Assembly (NCBI RefSeq): GCF_002953255.1
Contig: NZ_CP026498.1
Location: 7,418,659 to 7,482,658, forward strand
Length of the DNA: 64,000 bases
From: Streptomyces sp. CB01881
GTDB lineage: Bacteria > Actinomycetota > Actinomycetes > Streptomycetales > Streptomycetaceae
Direction: 5' to 3'
This document shows positions 27,755-36,571 of this stretch, piece after piece. Position 1 is the first letter of the stretch, and the number at the start of each line of letters is the position of its first letter. The notes under the pieces were generated by a model. That model saw only the letters and a program-made list of their open reading frames with translations, ran no database searches and was not told the origin of the DNA. A program made the position numbers and the translations under genes.

Positions 27755-28750
27755 GTGGGCGTCTTCGTCTTCCTCCCGCTCGTCCTGCCGCTGACCGCGG
27801 TACCGATCGCCCGCCTCGCCGAGCAGCACCTGCACCCGCGCGGCGCGGCCAGGCTGCTGACCGTGATCGGCGCGGTGATGGCGGTGTGCAGCGCGGTCTG
27901 CCTGGGCCTGATCGGCGTGGTGGGCACCGCCCAGATCCCGGGCAACCCGCTGCCGGACAGCTGGTCCGACCCCGAGGTGCGGGCGGCGCTGCCGTACGAC
28001 GAGACGGTCGGGACGGCGGCGATCTGCCTGCTGGCGGTGGTCGCCCTGGCCCTCCTGCGGACCGTCGTCCGCCACCTGCGGATCCGGGCCCGGGCCCGGC
28101 GGGCACTCGGCCGGGAGCTGCCCGCCACCGACCTCCCCGTCGCGGGTCTCCCCGGCTCGGGCCTGTCCGGCTCCGCCCCGTCCGACGTCGCCCTGCTCCC
28201 CGACCCCGCCCCGTACGCCTACGCGCTGCCCGGGTCGGCCCGGCTGCCCGGGCGCGTCGTCGTCTCCACCGGCATGCTGGCCGGCCTGCCCGAGGACGAA
28301 CGTGCCGCCCTGCTCGCCCACGAGCGGGCCCATCTCGCGCACCGGCACCACCGCTATCTGCTGACCACCCAACTCGCGGGCTGCGTCAACCCGTTCCTGC
28401 GCCCGTTGCAGCACGCGGTGGCCTACAGTGCCGAGCGCTGGGCCGACGAGGAGTCCGCCCAGGCCGTCGGCGACCGGCGGGTCACCGCCCGCGCCGTCGC
28501 CCGCGCCGCCCTCGCCTCCCACCGGGCGCCGGGCCCCGGGTTCGCCGCCTTCGCGGCGCCCGGCCCCGTCCCCCGCCGTGTCGCCGCCCTGCTCGGCCCG
28601 GTCCCGGCCGCCCGGAGCTGGCCCCCGGCGCACACCCCGGCGGGCCTGGCCGCCATGGTCGCCGCCGTCGGCACCGCGGCGTCGGCGCTCTGCGCGCTCA
28701 ATGCGGCGGTGGCGCTGCTGCTGGTGCTGAAGGCGGTCACCCCGCTGTAG
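27755..28750 (+). CDS. M56 family membrane metallopeptidase (BlaR1-type without sensor domain)
   Basis: A 331-residue protein with helices near 3-20, 35-60, 85-105 and one at the C-terminus (295-325). The zinc motif is H189-E190-R-A-H193 (LAHERAHLAHRHH), with a downstream acidic region ERWADEESA supplying the third ligand. It lacks the extracellular penicillin-binding sensor domain of BlaR1. With the upstream BlaI gene it forms a two-gene signal unit. Confidence 0.88.
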   Translation: MGVFVFLPLVLPLTAVPIARLAEQHLHPRGAARLLTVIGAVMAVCSAVCLGLIGVVGTAQIPGNPLPDSWSDPEVRAALPYDETVGTAAICLLAVVALALLRTVVRHLRIRARARRALGRELPATDLPVAGLPGSGLSGSAPSDVALLPDPAPYAYALPGSARLPGRVVVSTGMLAGLPEDERAALLAHERAHLAHRHHRYLLTTQLAGCVNPFLRPLQHAVAYSAERWADEESAQAVGDRRVTARAVARAALASHRAPGPGFAAFAAPGPVPRRVAALLGPVPAARSWPPAHTPAGLAAMVAAVGTAASALCALNAAVALLLVLKAVTPL

Positions 28751-28988
28751 CGCGGGTCCCCGGCGATCCTCTTCGTGGACACCGAGTGGACACCGAGGAG
28801 AGGCTCCGCCTCAATGCGGTGCGGCACCCGGCCGCCCGCATCCTCGCGGTCCGACGCCGTCCCGTCGTACCCCCCGCAGCCCGCGATCCCACCGGCGGGC
28901 CGCGGTCCCGTGCCGCCGCGTAGACACGCCCGCCGACGGGGATGATCGGTCATAGGTGCCGACCGCGCACCATGAGAGGGTGCCCATC

Positions 28989-29390
28989 ATGAAGGTGATC
29001 GGCTTCGTCCTGAACGTTCTCTGGCTGATTTTCTGCGGCATCTGGATGGCGATCGGCTATGCGATCGCGGGCATCATCTGCTGCATTCTGATCATCACCA
29101 TTCCTTTTGGCATCGCCTCGTTCCGCATCGCCGGCTTCGTCATCTGGCCGTTCGGGCGGACGACGGTGGAGAACCCGGATGCCGGGGCGCCCTCGTGCGT
29201 GGGGAATGTGATCTGGCTGGTGTTCGCCGGCTGGTGGCTGGCGCTGATGCACCTGCTGACCAGCATCCCGCTGTTCATCTCGATCATCGGGATCCCGTTC
29301 GGGTGGGCCAACCTGAAGATGATTCCGATCTCGCTGATGCCGCTCGGGCGTGAGGTCGTCTCGACGGACGAGAAGTTCGGCGGGCGCTGA
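28989..29390 (+). CDS. YccF domain-containing membrane protein
   Basis: A 133-residue protein with two YccF repeats (IPFGIASFRIAGFVIWPFGR and IPFGWANLKMIPISLMPLGR) and four membrane helices. YccF proteins are inner-membrane proteins of unknown function. The ATG at 28989 has GAGAGG 8 bases upstream. In the preceding 238-bp gap an 11-bp TGGACACCGAG unit occurs twice in tandem near 28777-28798. Confidence 0.88.
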   Translation: MKVIGFVLNVLWLIFCGIWMAIGYAIAGIICCILIITIPFGIASFRIAGFVIWPFGRTTVENPDAGAPSCVGNVIWLVFAGWWLALMHLLTSIPLFISIIGIPFGWANLKMIPISLMPLGREVVSTDEKFGGR

Positions 29391-29439
29391 GGGCCGCGAG
29401 GGCGGCGGGCGCCGACGGGGCGCCGGGGGCGCTGGGCCG

Positions 29440-30450
29440 TCAGGGGGCGTCGGTGAGCTGGACGATCATCTTGCCGGTGTTGGCGCCACCGAGCACGCCG
29501 AGGAAGGCGTCCACCACGTTCTCGAAGCCGCGGACGACGGTCTCGTCGGGGACGACGGCGCCCGAGCGCAGGTGCGGGACGAGGAAGTCGTAGAGCTCGG
29601 GGCGGGCGTCCAGGTGGTTGCGGACCAGGAAACCCTCCATGCGCAGGCTCTTGCCGACCACGTCGTACAGGTTGCGCGGCGCGGCGGGCGGGTCCTGGAG
29701 GTGGTCGTACTGGGCGACGGCGCCGCACCAGGCGATCCGGCCGTGGTCGCGCAGGGCGGTGATCGCGCCTTCGAGGTGGTCGCCGCCGACGTTGTCGAAG
29801 TAGACGTCGAGGCCGCCGGGCGCGGCCTCGCGGAGCCGGTCGGCGATCGGGCCGTCGTGGTAGTCGAAGGCGGCGTCGAAGCCGAGGTCCTCGGTGAGGT
29901 GCTTCACCTTGGCGGCGGAGCCGGCGCTGCCGACGATCCGGCCGGCGCCGAGCAGCCGGGCTATCCGGCCCGCGGCGGTGCCGACGCCGCCGGCGGCCGC
30001 CGAGATGAAGACCGTCTCGCCGGGCTGGAGACGGGCGACCCTGGTCAGGCCGACCCAGGCGGAGAGGCCGGTGCCGCCGAGGATGCCCAGGTGGGCGCTG
30101 AGCGGGACGCCGGCGAAGTCGGGCACGATCCAGGCCTCGGCGGCGTCGACCACCGAGTGGGTGCGCCAGGCCCGGCGGTGGTGGACGAGCGAGCCGACCG
30201 GTAGCGCCGGGGAGCGGGACTCGACGACGCGGCCGAGCGTCCGGCCCTCCAGCGGGGCGTTGAGCTCCCAGCCGCCCTCGTCCATCTCCTCGCGCATGTA
30301 CGGGTCGACGGACTGGTAGATGTTCTCGACCAGCGCCTGACCCTCGGCGGGCGCCGGGACGGTCTCCTCGACGAAGGCGAAGTCGGCGGCGGTGGCGCGG
30401 CCGGACGGGCGGGAGACCTGGTGGACGGCGAGGGCGGTGGGGCGGGACAT
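29440..30450 (-). CDS. NADP-dependent medium-chain oxidoreductase (PTGR/CurA-like)
   Basis: A 336-residue member of the zinc-independent medium-chain dehydrogenase/reductase superfamily, which reduces alkenal or enone double bonds with NADPH. The cofactor motif is AAAGGVGTAAGRIA, with VGSAGSAAKVKHL and FDNVGGDHLE typical of this branch. No structural zinc cysteines are present. The ATG at 30450 is chosen over a longer open frame. A LysR gene is divergent, with a palindrome between. Confidence 0.9.
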   Translation of the reverse strand: MSRPTALAVHQVSRPSGRATAADFAFVEETVPAPAEGQALVENIYQSVDPYMREEMDEGGWELNAPLEGRTLGRVVESRSPALPVGSLVHHRRAWRTHSVVDAAEAWIVPDFAGVPLSAHLGILGGTGLSAWVGLTRVARLQPGETVFISAAAGGVGTAAGRIARLLGAGRIVGSAGSAAKVKHLTEDLGFDAAFDYHDGPIADRLREAAPGGLDVYFDNVGGDHLEGAITALRDHGRIAWCGAVAQYDHLQDPPAAPRNLYDVVGKSLRMEGFLVRNHLDARPELYDFLVPHLRSGAVVPDETVVRGFENVVDAFLGVLGGANTGKMIVQLTDAP

Positions 30451-30566
30451 GGGCGGGCTCCAGTGTGCGGTGTGACCGTGCGGCGTGCGGTGTGACCTGC
30501 GGAGTGCGGGCCGGGACGTGATCACCGTAGGGAGGGCGGGGGAGGGTCGGGCAGGGGTCCGCGTCG

Positions 30567-30585
30567 ATGGAACGGCCGGTTCCAT
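30567..30585. promoter_or_regulatory. Candidate LysR operator palindrome
   Basis: ATGGAAC-N5-GTTCCAT, a perfect 7-bp-arm palindrome with the T-N11-A architecture, lies 35 bases before the LysR start and between the divergent genes. Confidence 0.5.
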
Positions 30586-30619
30586 GAGCAGGATCGATGG
30601 ACGCCGGTAGATTCGGCCC

Positions 30620-31546
30620 ATGAACCACGTGCCGGGCCACGCCCCCGACCTCGCCCCGCAGGAGCTGCGCATCCTGGTCGCCGTCGAGGAGGAGGGCAGC
30701 TTCACGGCGGCCGCGGCACGCCTCGGCACGACCCAGTCCGCCGTCTCGCACGCCGTGCGCGCCTGCGAACGGAAGCTCGGCGCGGTGCTCTTCGACCGCG
30801 GCCGCAACGGCGCGCGCCCCACGGACGCCGGCGCGCGGGCCGTCGCCTACGCCCGGCGGATCCTGCGGCTGCTGGAGGCGATGGGCCCGGAGGTGCGGGG
30901 CGCCGGCGCCGGGGACGCGGCGGGAGAGGTGGCCGGGCCGCTGCGGATCGCCGCCTTCCGCAGCGTGGCCGCCCACCTGCTGCCGCCCGTCCTCGCCCGG
31001 CTCGCCGCCCGCCACCCCGGGCTGACCCCGCAGGTCCGGATCGTCCGCGAGATCGGCCGGGGAACGGCCGGCGAGGTCGCCGACGGCCGCGCGGACCTCG
31101 GGCTCGCCACCCTGAACACCGACGGTCCGCCGCCCGTCCCCGGGCTGGTCGCGGTGCGCCTCTTCGAGGAGGAGTACGCGCTCGCGCACCCGGTCGGCCA
31201 CCCGGCACCGCGCGGGCTCCCCCTGGTCGACTGGGACGAGAACTGCGGCTCCTACACCCGCAGTTGGTGGGACAGGCAGGACTGGATCCCGCCCGCGACC
31301 ATCAACGTCGAGGACGACACGGTCGCGGTGTCGCTCGTCTCGCAGGGGCTGGGGATGGCGATCATGCCCCGGAGTGCCCTGCTGGGAGCCCCGCCCGGCC
31401 TGGCCGTCACCGGCCTCGGCCCGCAGCCACCCCGCCGCTCCGTCGGCTACGTGACCACGCCGGAGCTGGCGGGGACGGCGCCGGTGCGGGCGTTGATCCG
31501 TGAACTTCGGGCGCTGGCCCTGCCGGAGGGGCTGGCGGCGGCCTGA
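30620..31546 (+). CDS. LysR family transcriptional regulator
   Basis: A 308-residue regulator with an N-terminal helix-turn-helix (residues about 12-70; SFTAAAARLGTTQSAVSHAVRACERKLG) and a periplasmic-binding-protein-like effector domain (100-300). LysR regulators commonly activate the divergent gene, here the enone reductase type oxidoreductase. Ligand unknown. Confidence 0.92.
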   Translation: MNHVPGHAPDLAPQELRILVAVEEEGSFTAAAARLGTTQSAVSHAVRACERKLGAVLFDRGRNGARPTDAGARAVAYARRILRLLEAMGPEVRGAGAGDAAGEVAGPLRIAAFRSVAAHLLPPVLARLAARHPGLTPQVRIVREIGRGTAGEVADGRADLGLATLNTDGPPPVPGLVAVRLFEEEYALAHPVGHPAPRGLPLVDWDENCGSYTRSWWDRQDWIPPATINVEDDTVAVSLVSQGLGMAIMPRSALLGAPPGLAVTGLGPQPPRRSVGYVTTPELAGTAPVRALIRELRALALPEGLAAA

Positions 31547-31862
31547 GCGGAGCGGAGGGGCGGGGCCCCGGGCGCGCGGCGGCCCGCCGTCACCGTGCGG
31601 CCGCCGTGACCGGCCGGTGCCGCAGGGCCCAGGCCGCGGCGGGGCGGCACAGACGGCTGCGACCAGCAGACAGCCGCCCGTCACCAGGCCCACCGGCCGC
31701 CACGGCGGCGTCCACGGCGCCGGCACCCCGAGCAGGGCCAACCCGGCGCGCATGGCGCCCAGTTGGACGGCGGCCACCGCACAGCCCAGGAGTACGCCCC
31801 TGCGCGCCTGAGCCCCGGCACCCCGGCACCCCGGCGCCCCGGCGTCACCGGCCGGCGCGGAG
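31547..31862. other. Non-coding gap between convergent LysR and Mug genes
   Basis: 316 bases without a convincing gene. A leftward frame in 31600-31830 would encode a hydrophobic peptide (LGAMRAGLALLGV and onward) but has no stop of its own before running antisense through the LysR gene, so it may be the remnant of a small membrane protein or noise. Confidence 0.4.
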
Positions 31863-32432
31863 CTACTCCACCGCCTCCCGCAACCGCCCGAACTCCTCCG
31901 CCAGCCCGTCCAGCGTGTAGTGCGCGTTGAGACCGCTCGGGTTGGGCAGCACCCAGACCTCGGTCTCCCCGATGCCCTCCTCCTGCCGCCCCACGGCCGC
32001 CGTCCGCCGCCCGAAGGCCGTCCGGTACGCGCCGATGCCCAGCACGGCCAGGACGCGCGGGCGCAGCCGCAGGACCCGCCCGGTGAGCGCGGCGCCGCCC
32101 TCGCGCAGTTCGCCGGCGGTGAGTTCGTCCGCCTTGGCCGTGGCGCGCGGGGCGACGTTGGTGATGCCGAGGCCCAGGCCGAGCAGCTCGTCCTGCTCGT
32201 CCGGGCGGAGCAGGCGCGGGGTGAAGCCGGAGCGGTGCAGGGCGGGCCAGAAGCGGTTTCCGGGCCGGGCGAAGTGGTGGCCGGTGGCGCCGGACCAGAG
32301 CCCGGGGTTGATCCCGCAGAAGAGCACCCGCAGCCCGGGGGCGGCGACGTCGGGGATGGTGGTGTCGCGGGCGGCGAGCAGCTGTTCGGCGGTGGGCTTC
32401 AGCGGAGTGGGCACCGTCCCAGTCTGGCCCAC
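31863..32432 (-). CDS. mug: Mismatch-specific uracil/thymine DNA glycosylase (Mug family)
   Basis: A 189-residue glycosylase of the uracil-DNA glycosylase superfamily, removing U or T mispaired with G. The active-site motif is FCGINPGLWSG and the intercalation loop is NPSGLNAHYT, both typical of Mug/TDG enzymes. The GTG at 32432 gives the longest protein; a GTG 18 bases downstream is possible. The coding start abuts a 33-bp tandem duplication. Confidence 0.88.
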   Translation of the reverse strand: MGQTGTVPTPLKPTAEQLLAARDTTIPDVAAPGLRVLFCGINPGLWSGATGHHFARPGNRFWPALHRSGFTPRLLRPDEQDELLGLGLGITNVAPRATAKADELTAGELREGGAALTGRVLRLRPRVLAVLGIGAYRTAFGRRTAAVGRQEEGIGETEVWVLPNPSGLNAHYTLDGLAEEFGRLREAVE

Positions 32433-32495
32433 GGCCCGCCGGCGCTACGGACGCCCCTGCAGTCCGGCCCGCCGGCGCTACGGACGCCCCTGCAG
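32432..32495. repeat. 33-bp-period tandem duplication spanning the PAP2 stop codon
   Basis: 31 bases at 32432-32462 recur exactly at 32465-32495. The second copy holds the last codons and the stop of the PAP2 gene, so its C-terminal coding end has been duplicated downstream of the functional stop. Confidence 0.8.
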
Positions 32496-33473
32496 GCCGG
32501 CCCGCGGCTGCGCCCGCAGCCACCGCGCGCCGAAGACCACGGCGGCCGCGTACGCCCAGCCCGCGAAGATGTCGACGATGAAGTGCTCCGCGCCGTACAC
32601 CAGGGTGAACGCCATCGCGAGCGGGTACGCGACGAGCAGGGCCCGCACCCACCGGGTGGACATCGGCCAGAAGAAGAAGAGCAGCATCGCCGGGTAGGCG
32701 GAGTGCAGCGAGGGCATCGCGGCGACGTCGTTGGCGAACCGGCTGCCGTTCTCGAAGATCGACCCGGCCCGCTGGAGCCCGCTCTCGGTGAGGACGTCCG
32801 ACACCACCCGGGTGAGCGCCGGCATGTGGCCCTCCTGGGAGGTGAGCCACGGCGGGTCGGCGGGGAAGAGCAGGTACGTCGCGAAGCCGGCGAAGGTCAG
32901 CACGAGGTAGCAGGTGAGCAGCTGCCGGAACCGGTCGTGGCGGCGCCGCCAGAGCACGGTCAGCACCACGAAGACCAGGAAGAAGTGCGACATGTAGACG
33001 GTGACCGCCGCGTAGTCGTACCAGTGCGGCGAACCGGGGGTGTAGAGCCCGTGCTGGAGGCGGACCGTCCAGGTCTCACCGAGGCCGAGCAGCTCGTCGG
33101 CGCGCAGCTGCGGCCGCCAGTGCGGGGCCCACGGGGTGTGCGCGCCGTAGCCCCGCAGCAGCGAGTAGGCCCAGACGGCGGCCATCACCGGGACCCAGTC
33201 GCGCAGCACCAGCAGGAAGCCGCGCCGCCCGTGGCCGCTGTGCACGGCGGCGGCCAGCAGGGCGCCGATCAGCCAGCAGAACACCACGTCGTTGGAGTAC
33301 GGCAGTCCGTAGGCCCGCAGGTACCAGACCAGCGCGAGGAGGTAGAGCGGCCACGCCAGCAGCCTGAGCCGGGCCGGCACGCCGGCGCGCGCACCGGTCA
33401 GCGGCCGGGACACCGGACGCAGCCGCCCGGCGCTCGGGGGCGGGGTCGGCGCCGGGCGGAGCAGTTTGGTCAT
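32478..33473 (-). CDS. PAP2 family membrane phosphatase / inositol-phosphoceramide synthase-like protein
   Basis: A 331-residue multi-helix membrane protein of the phosphatidic-acid phosphatase type 2 superfamily. The motif AAMPSLHSAYPAML carries one catalytic His, and YGAEHFIVDIFAGWA carries the second His with its Asp. The arrangement with several N-terminal helices resembles the Aur1-like branch, which transfers head groups between lipids. Substrate unknown. The ATG at 33473 starts MTKLLRPAP; an earlier in-frame codon is less likely. Confidence 0.85.
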   Translation of the reverse strand: MTKLLRPAPTPPPSAGRLRPVSRPLTGARAGVPARLRLLAWPLYLLALVWYLRAYGLPYSNDVVFCWLIGALLAAAVHSGHGRRGFLLVLRDWVPVMAAVWAYSLLRGYGAHTPWAPHWRPQLRADELLGLGETWTVRLQHGLYTPGSPHWYDYAAVTVYMSHFFLVFVVLTVLWRRRHDRFRQLLTCYLVLTFAGFATYLLFPADPPWLTSQEGHMPALTRVVSDVLTESGLQRAGSIFENGSRFANDVAAMPSLHSAYPAMLLFFFWPMSTRWVRALLVAYPLAMAFTLVYGAEHFIVDIFAGWAYAAAVVFGARWLRAQPRAGLQGRP

Positions 33474-33558
33474 GCCGGTCGAAGCTAGCAAGGCATTCTT
33501 GGAGGACTCTTTGTGCGCGCCGTCCGGCCGTTCAGAAAAGACTCAGGGACGGCGGGCG

Positions 33559-34677
33559 TCAGGAGACGATGCCCAGCTCGTGCGGCGTGTTGTTGAAGCG
33601 CCGCCCGCCCTGCCCGGTCACCGTCACGATGTCCTCGATCCGCACCCCGAACCGGCCGGGCAGGTAGACGCCGGGCTCGATCGAGAAGCACATGCCGGGG
33701 ACGAGCGGCTGCTCCTCGCCCTCGACCAGGTACGGCGGTTCGTGCGTGGTGATGCCGATGCCGTGGCCGGTGCGGTGGATGAAGTACTCGCCGTAGCCGG
33801 CGTCGGTGATCACGCGGCGGGCGATGCGGTCGATCTCCTGGCAGGTCACCCCGGGCCGGACGGCCTCGAACGCGGTCTGCTGCGCCCGCCGGACGATGTC
33901 GTGCACCTTCTGCACCTCGTCCGGGACGTCCGCGCCGACGTGCACGGTGCGGGTGGTGTCGGAGCCGTAGCCGTCCTTGAGGCCGCCGAAGTCGAGCACC
34001 ACGGTGTCGCCGGGCCGGATGACCCGGTCGCCGGCCTCGTGGTGCGGGTTGGCGCCGTTGGGGCCGGAGCCGACCACGGTGAAGTCGACCTGGCTGTGCC
34101 CGTACTGGATGAGCAGTGCGCTGAGGTCGGCCGCCACGTCGGTCTCCCGTCGGCCGGCGAACCCGACCTCCAGGATGCCCCGGTAGGCGGCGTCGGCCGC
34201 GCCGCCGGCCGCGGCCAGGCGCTCCAGCTCGTCGGTGCCCTTGACCGCCCGCAGCATCGGCAGCGCCTCGGTGAGCGAGGTCCAGTCGGTGCCGGGCAGG
34301 GCGGCCTGGAGGCCCAGCAGGTGCATCGCCCAGGCGTTGTCGGAGATGCCGTACCGGCCGGCGGGGTCGAGCAGCGGGGCGGTGGTGGCGTACGGGTCCT
34401 CGCCGTCGGTCCAGTCGAGCAGGTCCAGGGCGGGGGCGCCGGCCGCCTTCTCGGCGTCCGGGCGCTCCAGCTTGGGGACGACCAGGGCGGGTGCGCGGCC
34501 GGCGGAGAGGACGAGGGCGGTCAGCCGCTCGGTGATCGCGGTGGGCTGGTAGCCGCAGAGGTAGACCAGGTCGGGGCCGGGGGCGACGACCAGGCCGGTG
34601 AGCCCGGCGGCGGAGGCGTCGGCGGTGGCCCGGGCGAGCCGGGCGGTGTAGTCGTCGGTGGTGAACGGTCGTGGCAC
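33559..34677 (-). CDS. M24 family metallopeptidase (Xaa-Pro dipeptidase/aminopeptidase type)
   Basis: A 372-residue cytoplasmic peptidase with an N-terminal creatinase-like domain (1-140) and a pita-bread catalytic domain. The five metal ligands are visible: D229 (VLDFGG), D240 (GSDTTRT), the His of TGHGIG, the Glu of SIEPGVY and the Glu of RIEDIV. It releases N-terminal residues next to proline. It is the next gene downstream of the M20 dipeptidase on the same strand, which suggests a joint role in peptide use. Confidence 0.92.
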   Translation of the reverse strand: MPRPFTTDDYTARLARATADASAAGLTGLVVAPGPDLVYLCGYQPTAITERLTALVLSAGRAPALVVPKLERPDAEKAAGAPALDLLDWTDGEDPYATTAPLLDPAGRYGISDNAWAMHLLGLQAALPGTDWTSLTEALPMLRAVKGTDELERLAAAGGAADAAYRGILEVGFAGRRETDVAADLSALLIQYGHSQVDFTVVGSGPNGANPHHEAGDRVIRPGDTVVLDFGGLKDGYGSDTTRTVHVGADVPDEVQKVHDIVRRAQQTAFEAVRPGVTCQEIDRIARRVITDAGYGEYFIHRTGHGIGITTHEPPYLVEGEEQPLVPGMCFSIEPGVYLPGRFGVRIEDIVTVTGQGGRRFNNTPHELGIVS

Positions 34678-34750
34678 GGGGATCTCCCGCCTTCCTGTGT
34701 CGACGGCGCTCGGTCGGAGGGGTGCGGGTGCACCCGGTTATGACGCCCTG

Positions 34751-36103
34751 TCACGTCCTCGTGGGGTTGGCGTAGTGCCGGAGGAAGAGCGCCTCGACGT
34801 TGGCCATGTGCTCGATCTCGCCCGGGTCGACGCTCTCGTTGGGCGCGTGGATGAGGCAGCGCGGCTCCTCGACGCCCATCAGGATGATCTCCGCCTCGGG
34901 GAAGGTCCGGGCGAAGACGTTGCAGAGCGGGATCGAGCCGCCCTGTCCGAGGAAGGACATCGGCCTGCCGTAGACCTCCTGCATGGCCCTGTCGAGCGCG
35001 GCGTACGCCGGCCCGCCGGTGGCGGCCCGGAACGGGGAGCCGGTGCTCTCCGGTTCGACGCCGACCCGCGCGCCCCACGGCACGGCCGCCTCCAGGTGCG
35101 CGGTGAGCGCGTTCTGCGCGGCCTGCGGGTCGGTGCCCGGCGGCACCCGCAGGCTCACCCGGGCGCGGGCGGTGGCGGGGATGGCGGCGGCCGAGCCGAC
35201 CACCGGCGGGCAGTCGATGCCGAGCACGGTGACGGCGGGGCGGGCCCAGAGCCGGTCGGCGACGGTGCCGGAGCCGGTGAGCCGGACGCCGTCGAGCACG
35301 CCCGCGTCGGTGCGGAACTGCTCCTCGTCGTAGCCGACGCCGCTCCAGCCGCCCTCGCAGTCGAGTCCGTCGATCCGGGTGCCGCCGTCGGCGTCGCGCA
35401 GCGAGTCGAGGGCGCGGATCAGGGCCGCCAGCGCGTCCGGGGCCGGGCCGCCGAACATGCCGGAGTGCATGTCGCCGTGCAGCGTGGACACGGTGACGAC
35501 GAGGTTGGCGAGGCCGCGCAGCGAGGTGGTGGCGGTGGGCACGCCGACGGCCGCGTTGCCGGTGTCGCAGATCAGCAGGGCGTCGGCGTGGAGTTCGCCG
35601 GCGTGCGGGGGCACGTACGCCTCCAGGCCGCCGGTGCCCTGCTCCTCCGAGCCCTCGGCGACGAACTTGATGCCGACCGGGACGTCGTCACCGAGCGCCC
35701 GCAGCGCGGTGAGGTGCATGACGATGTTGCCCTTGCAGTCGGCGGTGCCGCGCCCGTACCAGCGGCCGTCGCGTTCGGTGAGCTCGAACGGCGGGGACGT
35801 CCAGGCGGAGTCGTCGAGGGGTGGCTGGACGTCGTAGTGGCAGTAGAGCAGGACGGTCGGCGCGCCGGGCGGGGGCGGGCGGTGGCCGATCACGGCGTGG
35901 CTGCCGTCCGGGGTCTCCTCCAGGTGGACGTCGCGCAGGCCGGCCTCGCCGAAGGCGGCGGCGACCCACTCGGCGGCCTCGCGGCACTTCTCCGGCGGGT
36001 ACTGGCGGGGGTCGGCGACGGACGGGATGGCGACCAGCTCGGCCAGGTCGGCCTTGGCCCGGGGCATCAGGCCGGCGATCCGGCGGGCGATTTCGTCGGT
36101 CAT
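34751..36103 (-). CDS. M20 family dipeptidase (carnosinase/succinyl-diaminopimelate desuccinylase type)
   Basis: A 450-residue zinc peptidase with the metal-binding YCHYDVQP, the ADCKGN aspartate, the catalytic EGSEEQGTGG and a C-terminal NESVDPGEIEHM. A dimerisation domain lies in the middle. The ATG at 36103 has GGAG 8-12 bases upstream and gives normal family length. The frame, however, is open upstream without a stop into the membrane ORF (36104-36571), so a fused product is possible. The upstream amino-acid permease fits a peptide and amino-acid utilisation operon. Confidence 0.9.
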   Translation of the reverse strand: MTDEIARRIAGLMPRAKADLAELVAIPSVADPRQYPPEKCREAAEWVAAAFGEAGLRDVHLEETPDGSHAVIGHRPPPPGAPTVLLYCHYDVQPPLDDSAWTSPPFELTERDGRWYGRGTADCKGNIVMHLTALRALGDDVPVGIKFVAEGSEEQGTGGLEAYVPPHAGELHADALLICDTGNAAVGVPTATTSLRGLANLVVTVSTLHGDMHSGMFGGPAPDALAALIRALDSLRDADGGTRIDGLDCEGGWSGVGYDEEQFRTDAGVLDGVRLTGSGTVADRLWARPAVTVLGIDCPPVVGSAAAIPATARARVSLRVPPGTDPQAAQNALTAHLEAAVPWGARVGVEPESTGSPFRAATGGPAYAALDRAMQEVYGRPMSFLGQGGSIPLCNVFARTFPEAEIILMGVEEPRCLIHAPNESVDPGEIEHMANVEALFLRHYANPTRT

Positions 36104-36571
36104 GGGGCGGCTCCTGGTCGGAGGGGCGGCGCTGGGTCGGTTGCGGACGGTGTTGCCGAGCTTGAGGTCGTCGATCTTCTCCTTGATGTCGGCGAGCTTC
36201 TCCGGGCAGTAGACGGAGAGCACGATCGCCTCGGCGAACACCACCTCGCGGTCGGAGAGCACCGGCCGCTGGCCGGGGCCGCCGGCGCCGTTGGACATGC
36301 CGTACTTCCACTGCGCCTGGGTCAGCGCGTTGGAGGGGTTCTCGCAGACGGCGCCGCCGTCCTCGCCCAGGGTGTGCACGATCTGGCTCTGGCTGGGCAC
36401 CGGGTAGCCGGCCGCCCGCAGCGCGTCGGAGAGCTGGGCGGCCTTCCGGTTGGCCTCGTTGGTCGAGTGCAGCCGGCTGTACGTCAGCAGGCCGGTGACC
36501 AGCATCGCGACCAGCAGCACGATGGCTCCGATGTAGATCCAGCGGTGGCGCGAGGCCATCAGGCTGGTCAC
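36104..36571 (-). CDS. Single-helix membrane protein ORF running in frame into the M20 dipeptidase
   Basis: About 156 codons from a GTG at 36571, which overlaps the permease stop by GTGA. It encodes a short cytoplasmic tail, one membrane helix (IYIGAIVLLVAMLVTGLLTY) and an extracytoplasmic domain with ENPSNALTQAQWKYGMSNG and two cysteines. It ends near GNTVRNRPSAAPPTRSRP with no stop before the dipeptidase ATG. Either the natural stop was lost, creating a fusion, or two products arise by re-initiation at the internal GGAG-ATG. Function unknown. Confidence 0.6.

Noticed and set aside
25091..28633. 1180-codon frame antisense to ctaD, blaI and M56 genes
   Set aside because: Crosses three real genes and has low-complexity composition.
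31590..31829. 79-codon leftward ORF after the LysR gene
   Set aside because: Arg/Gly-rich with no ribosome site; another frame in the same place is more hydrophobic but has no stop of its own.
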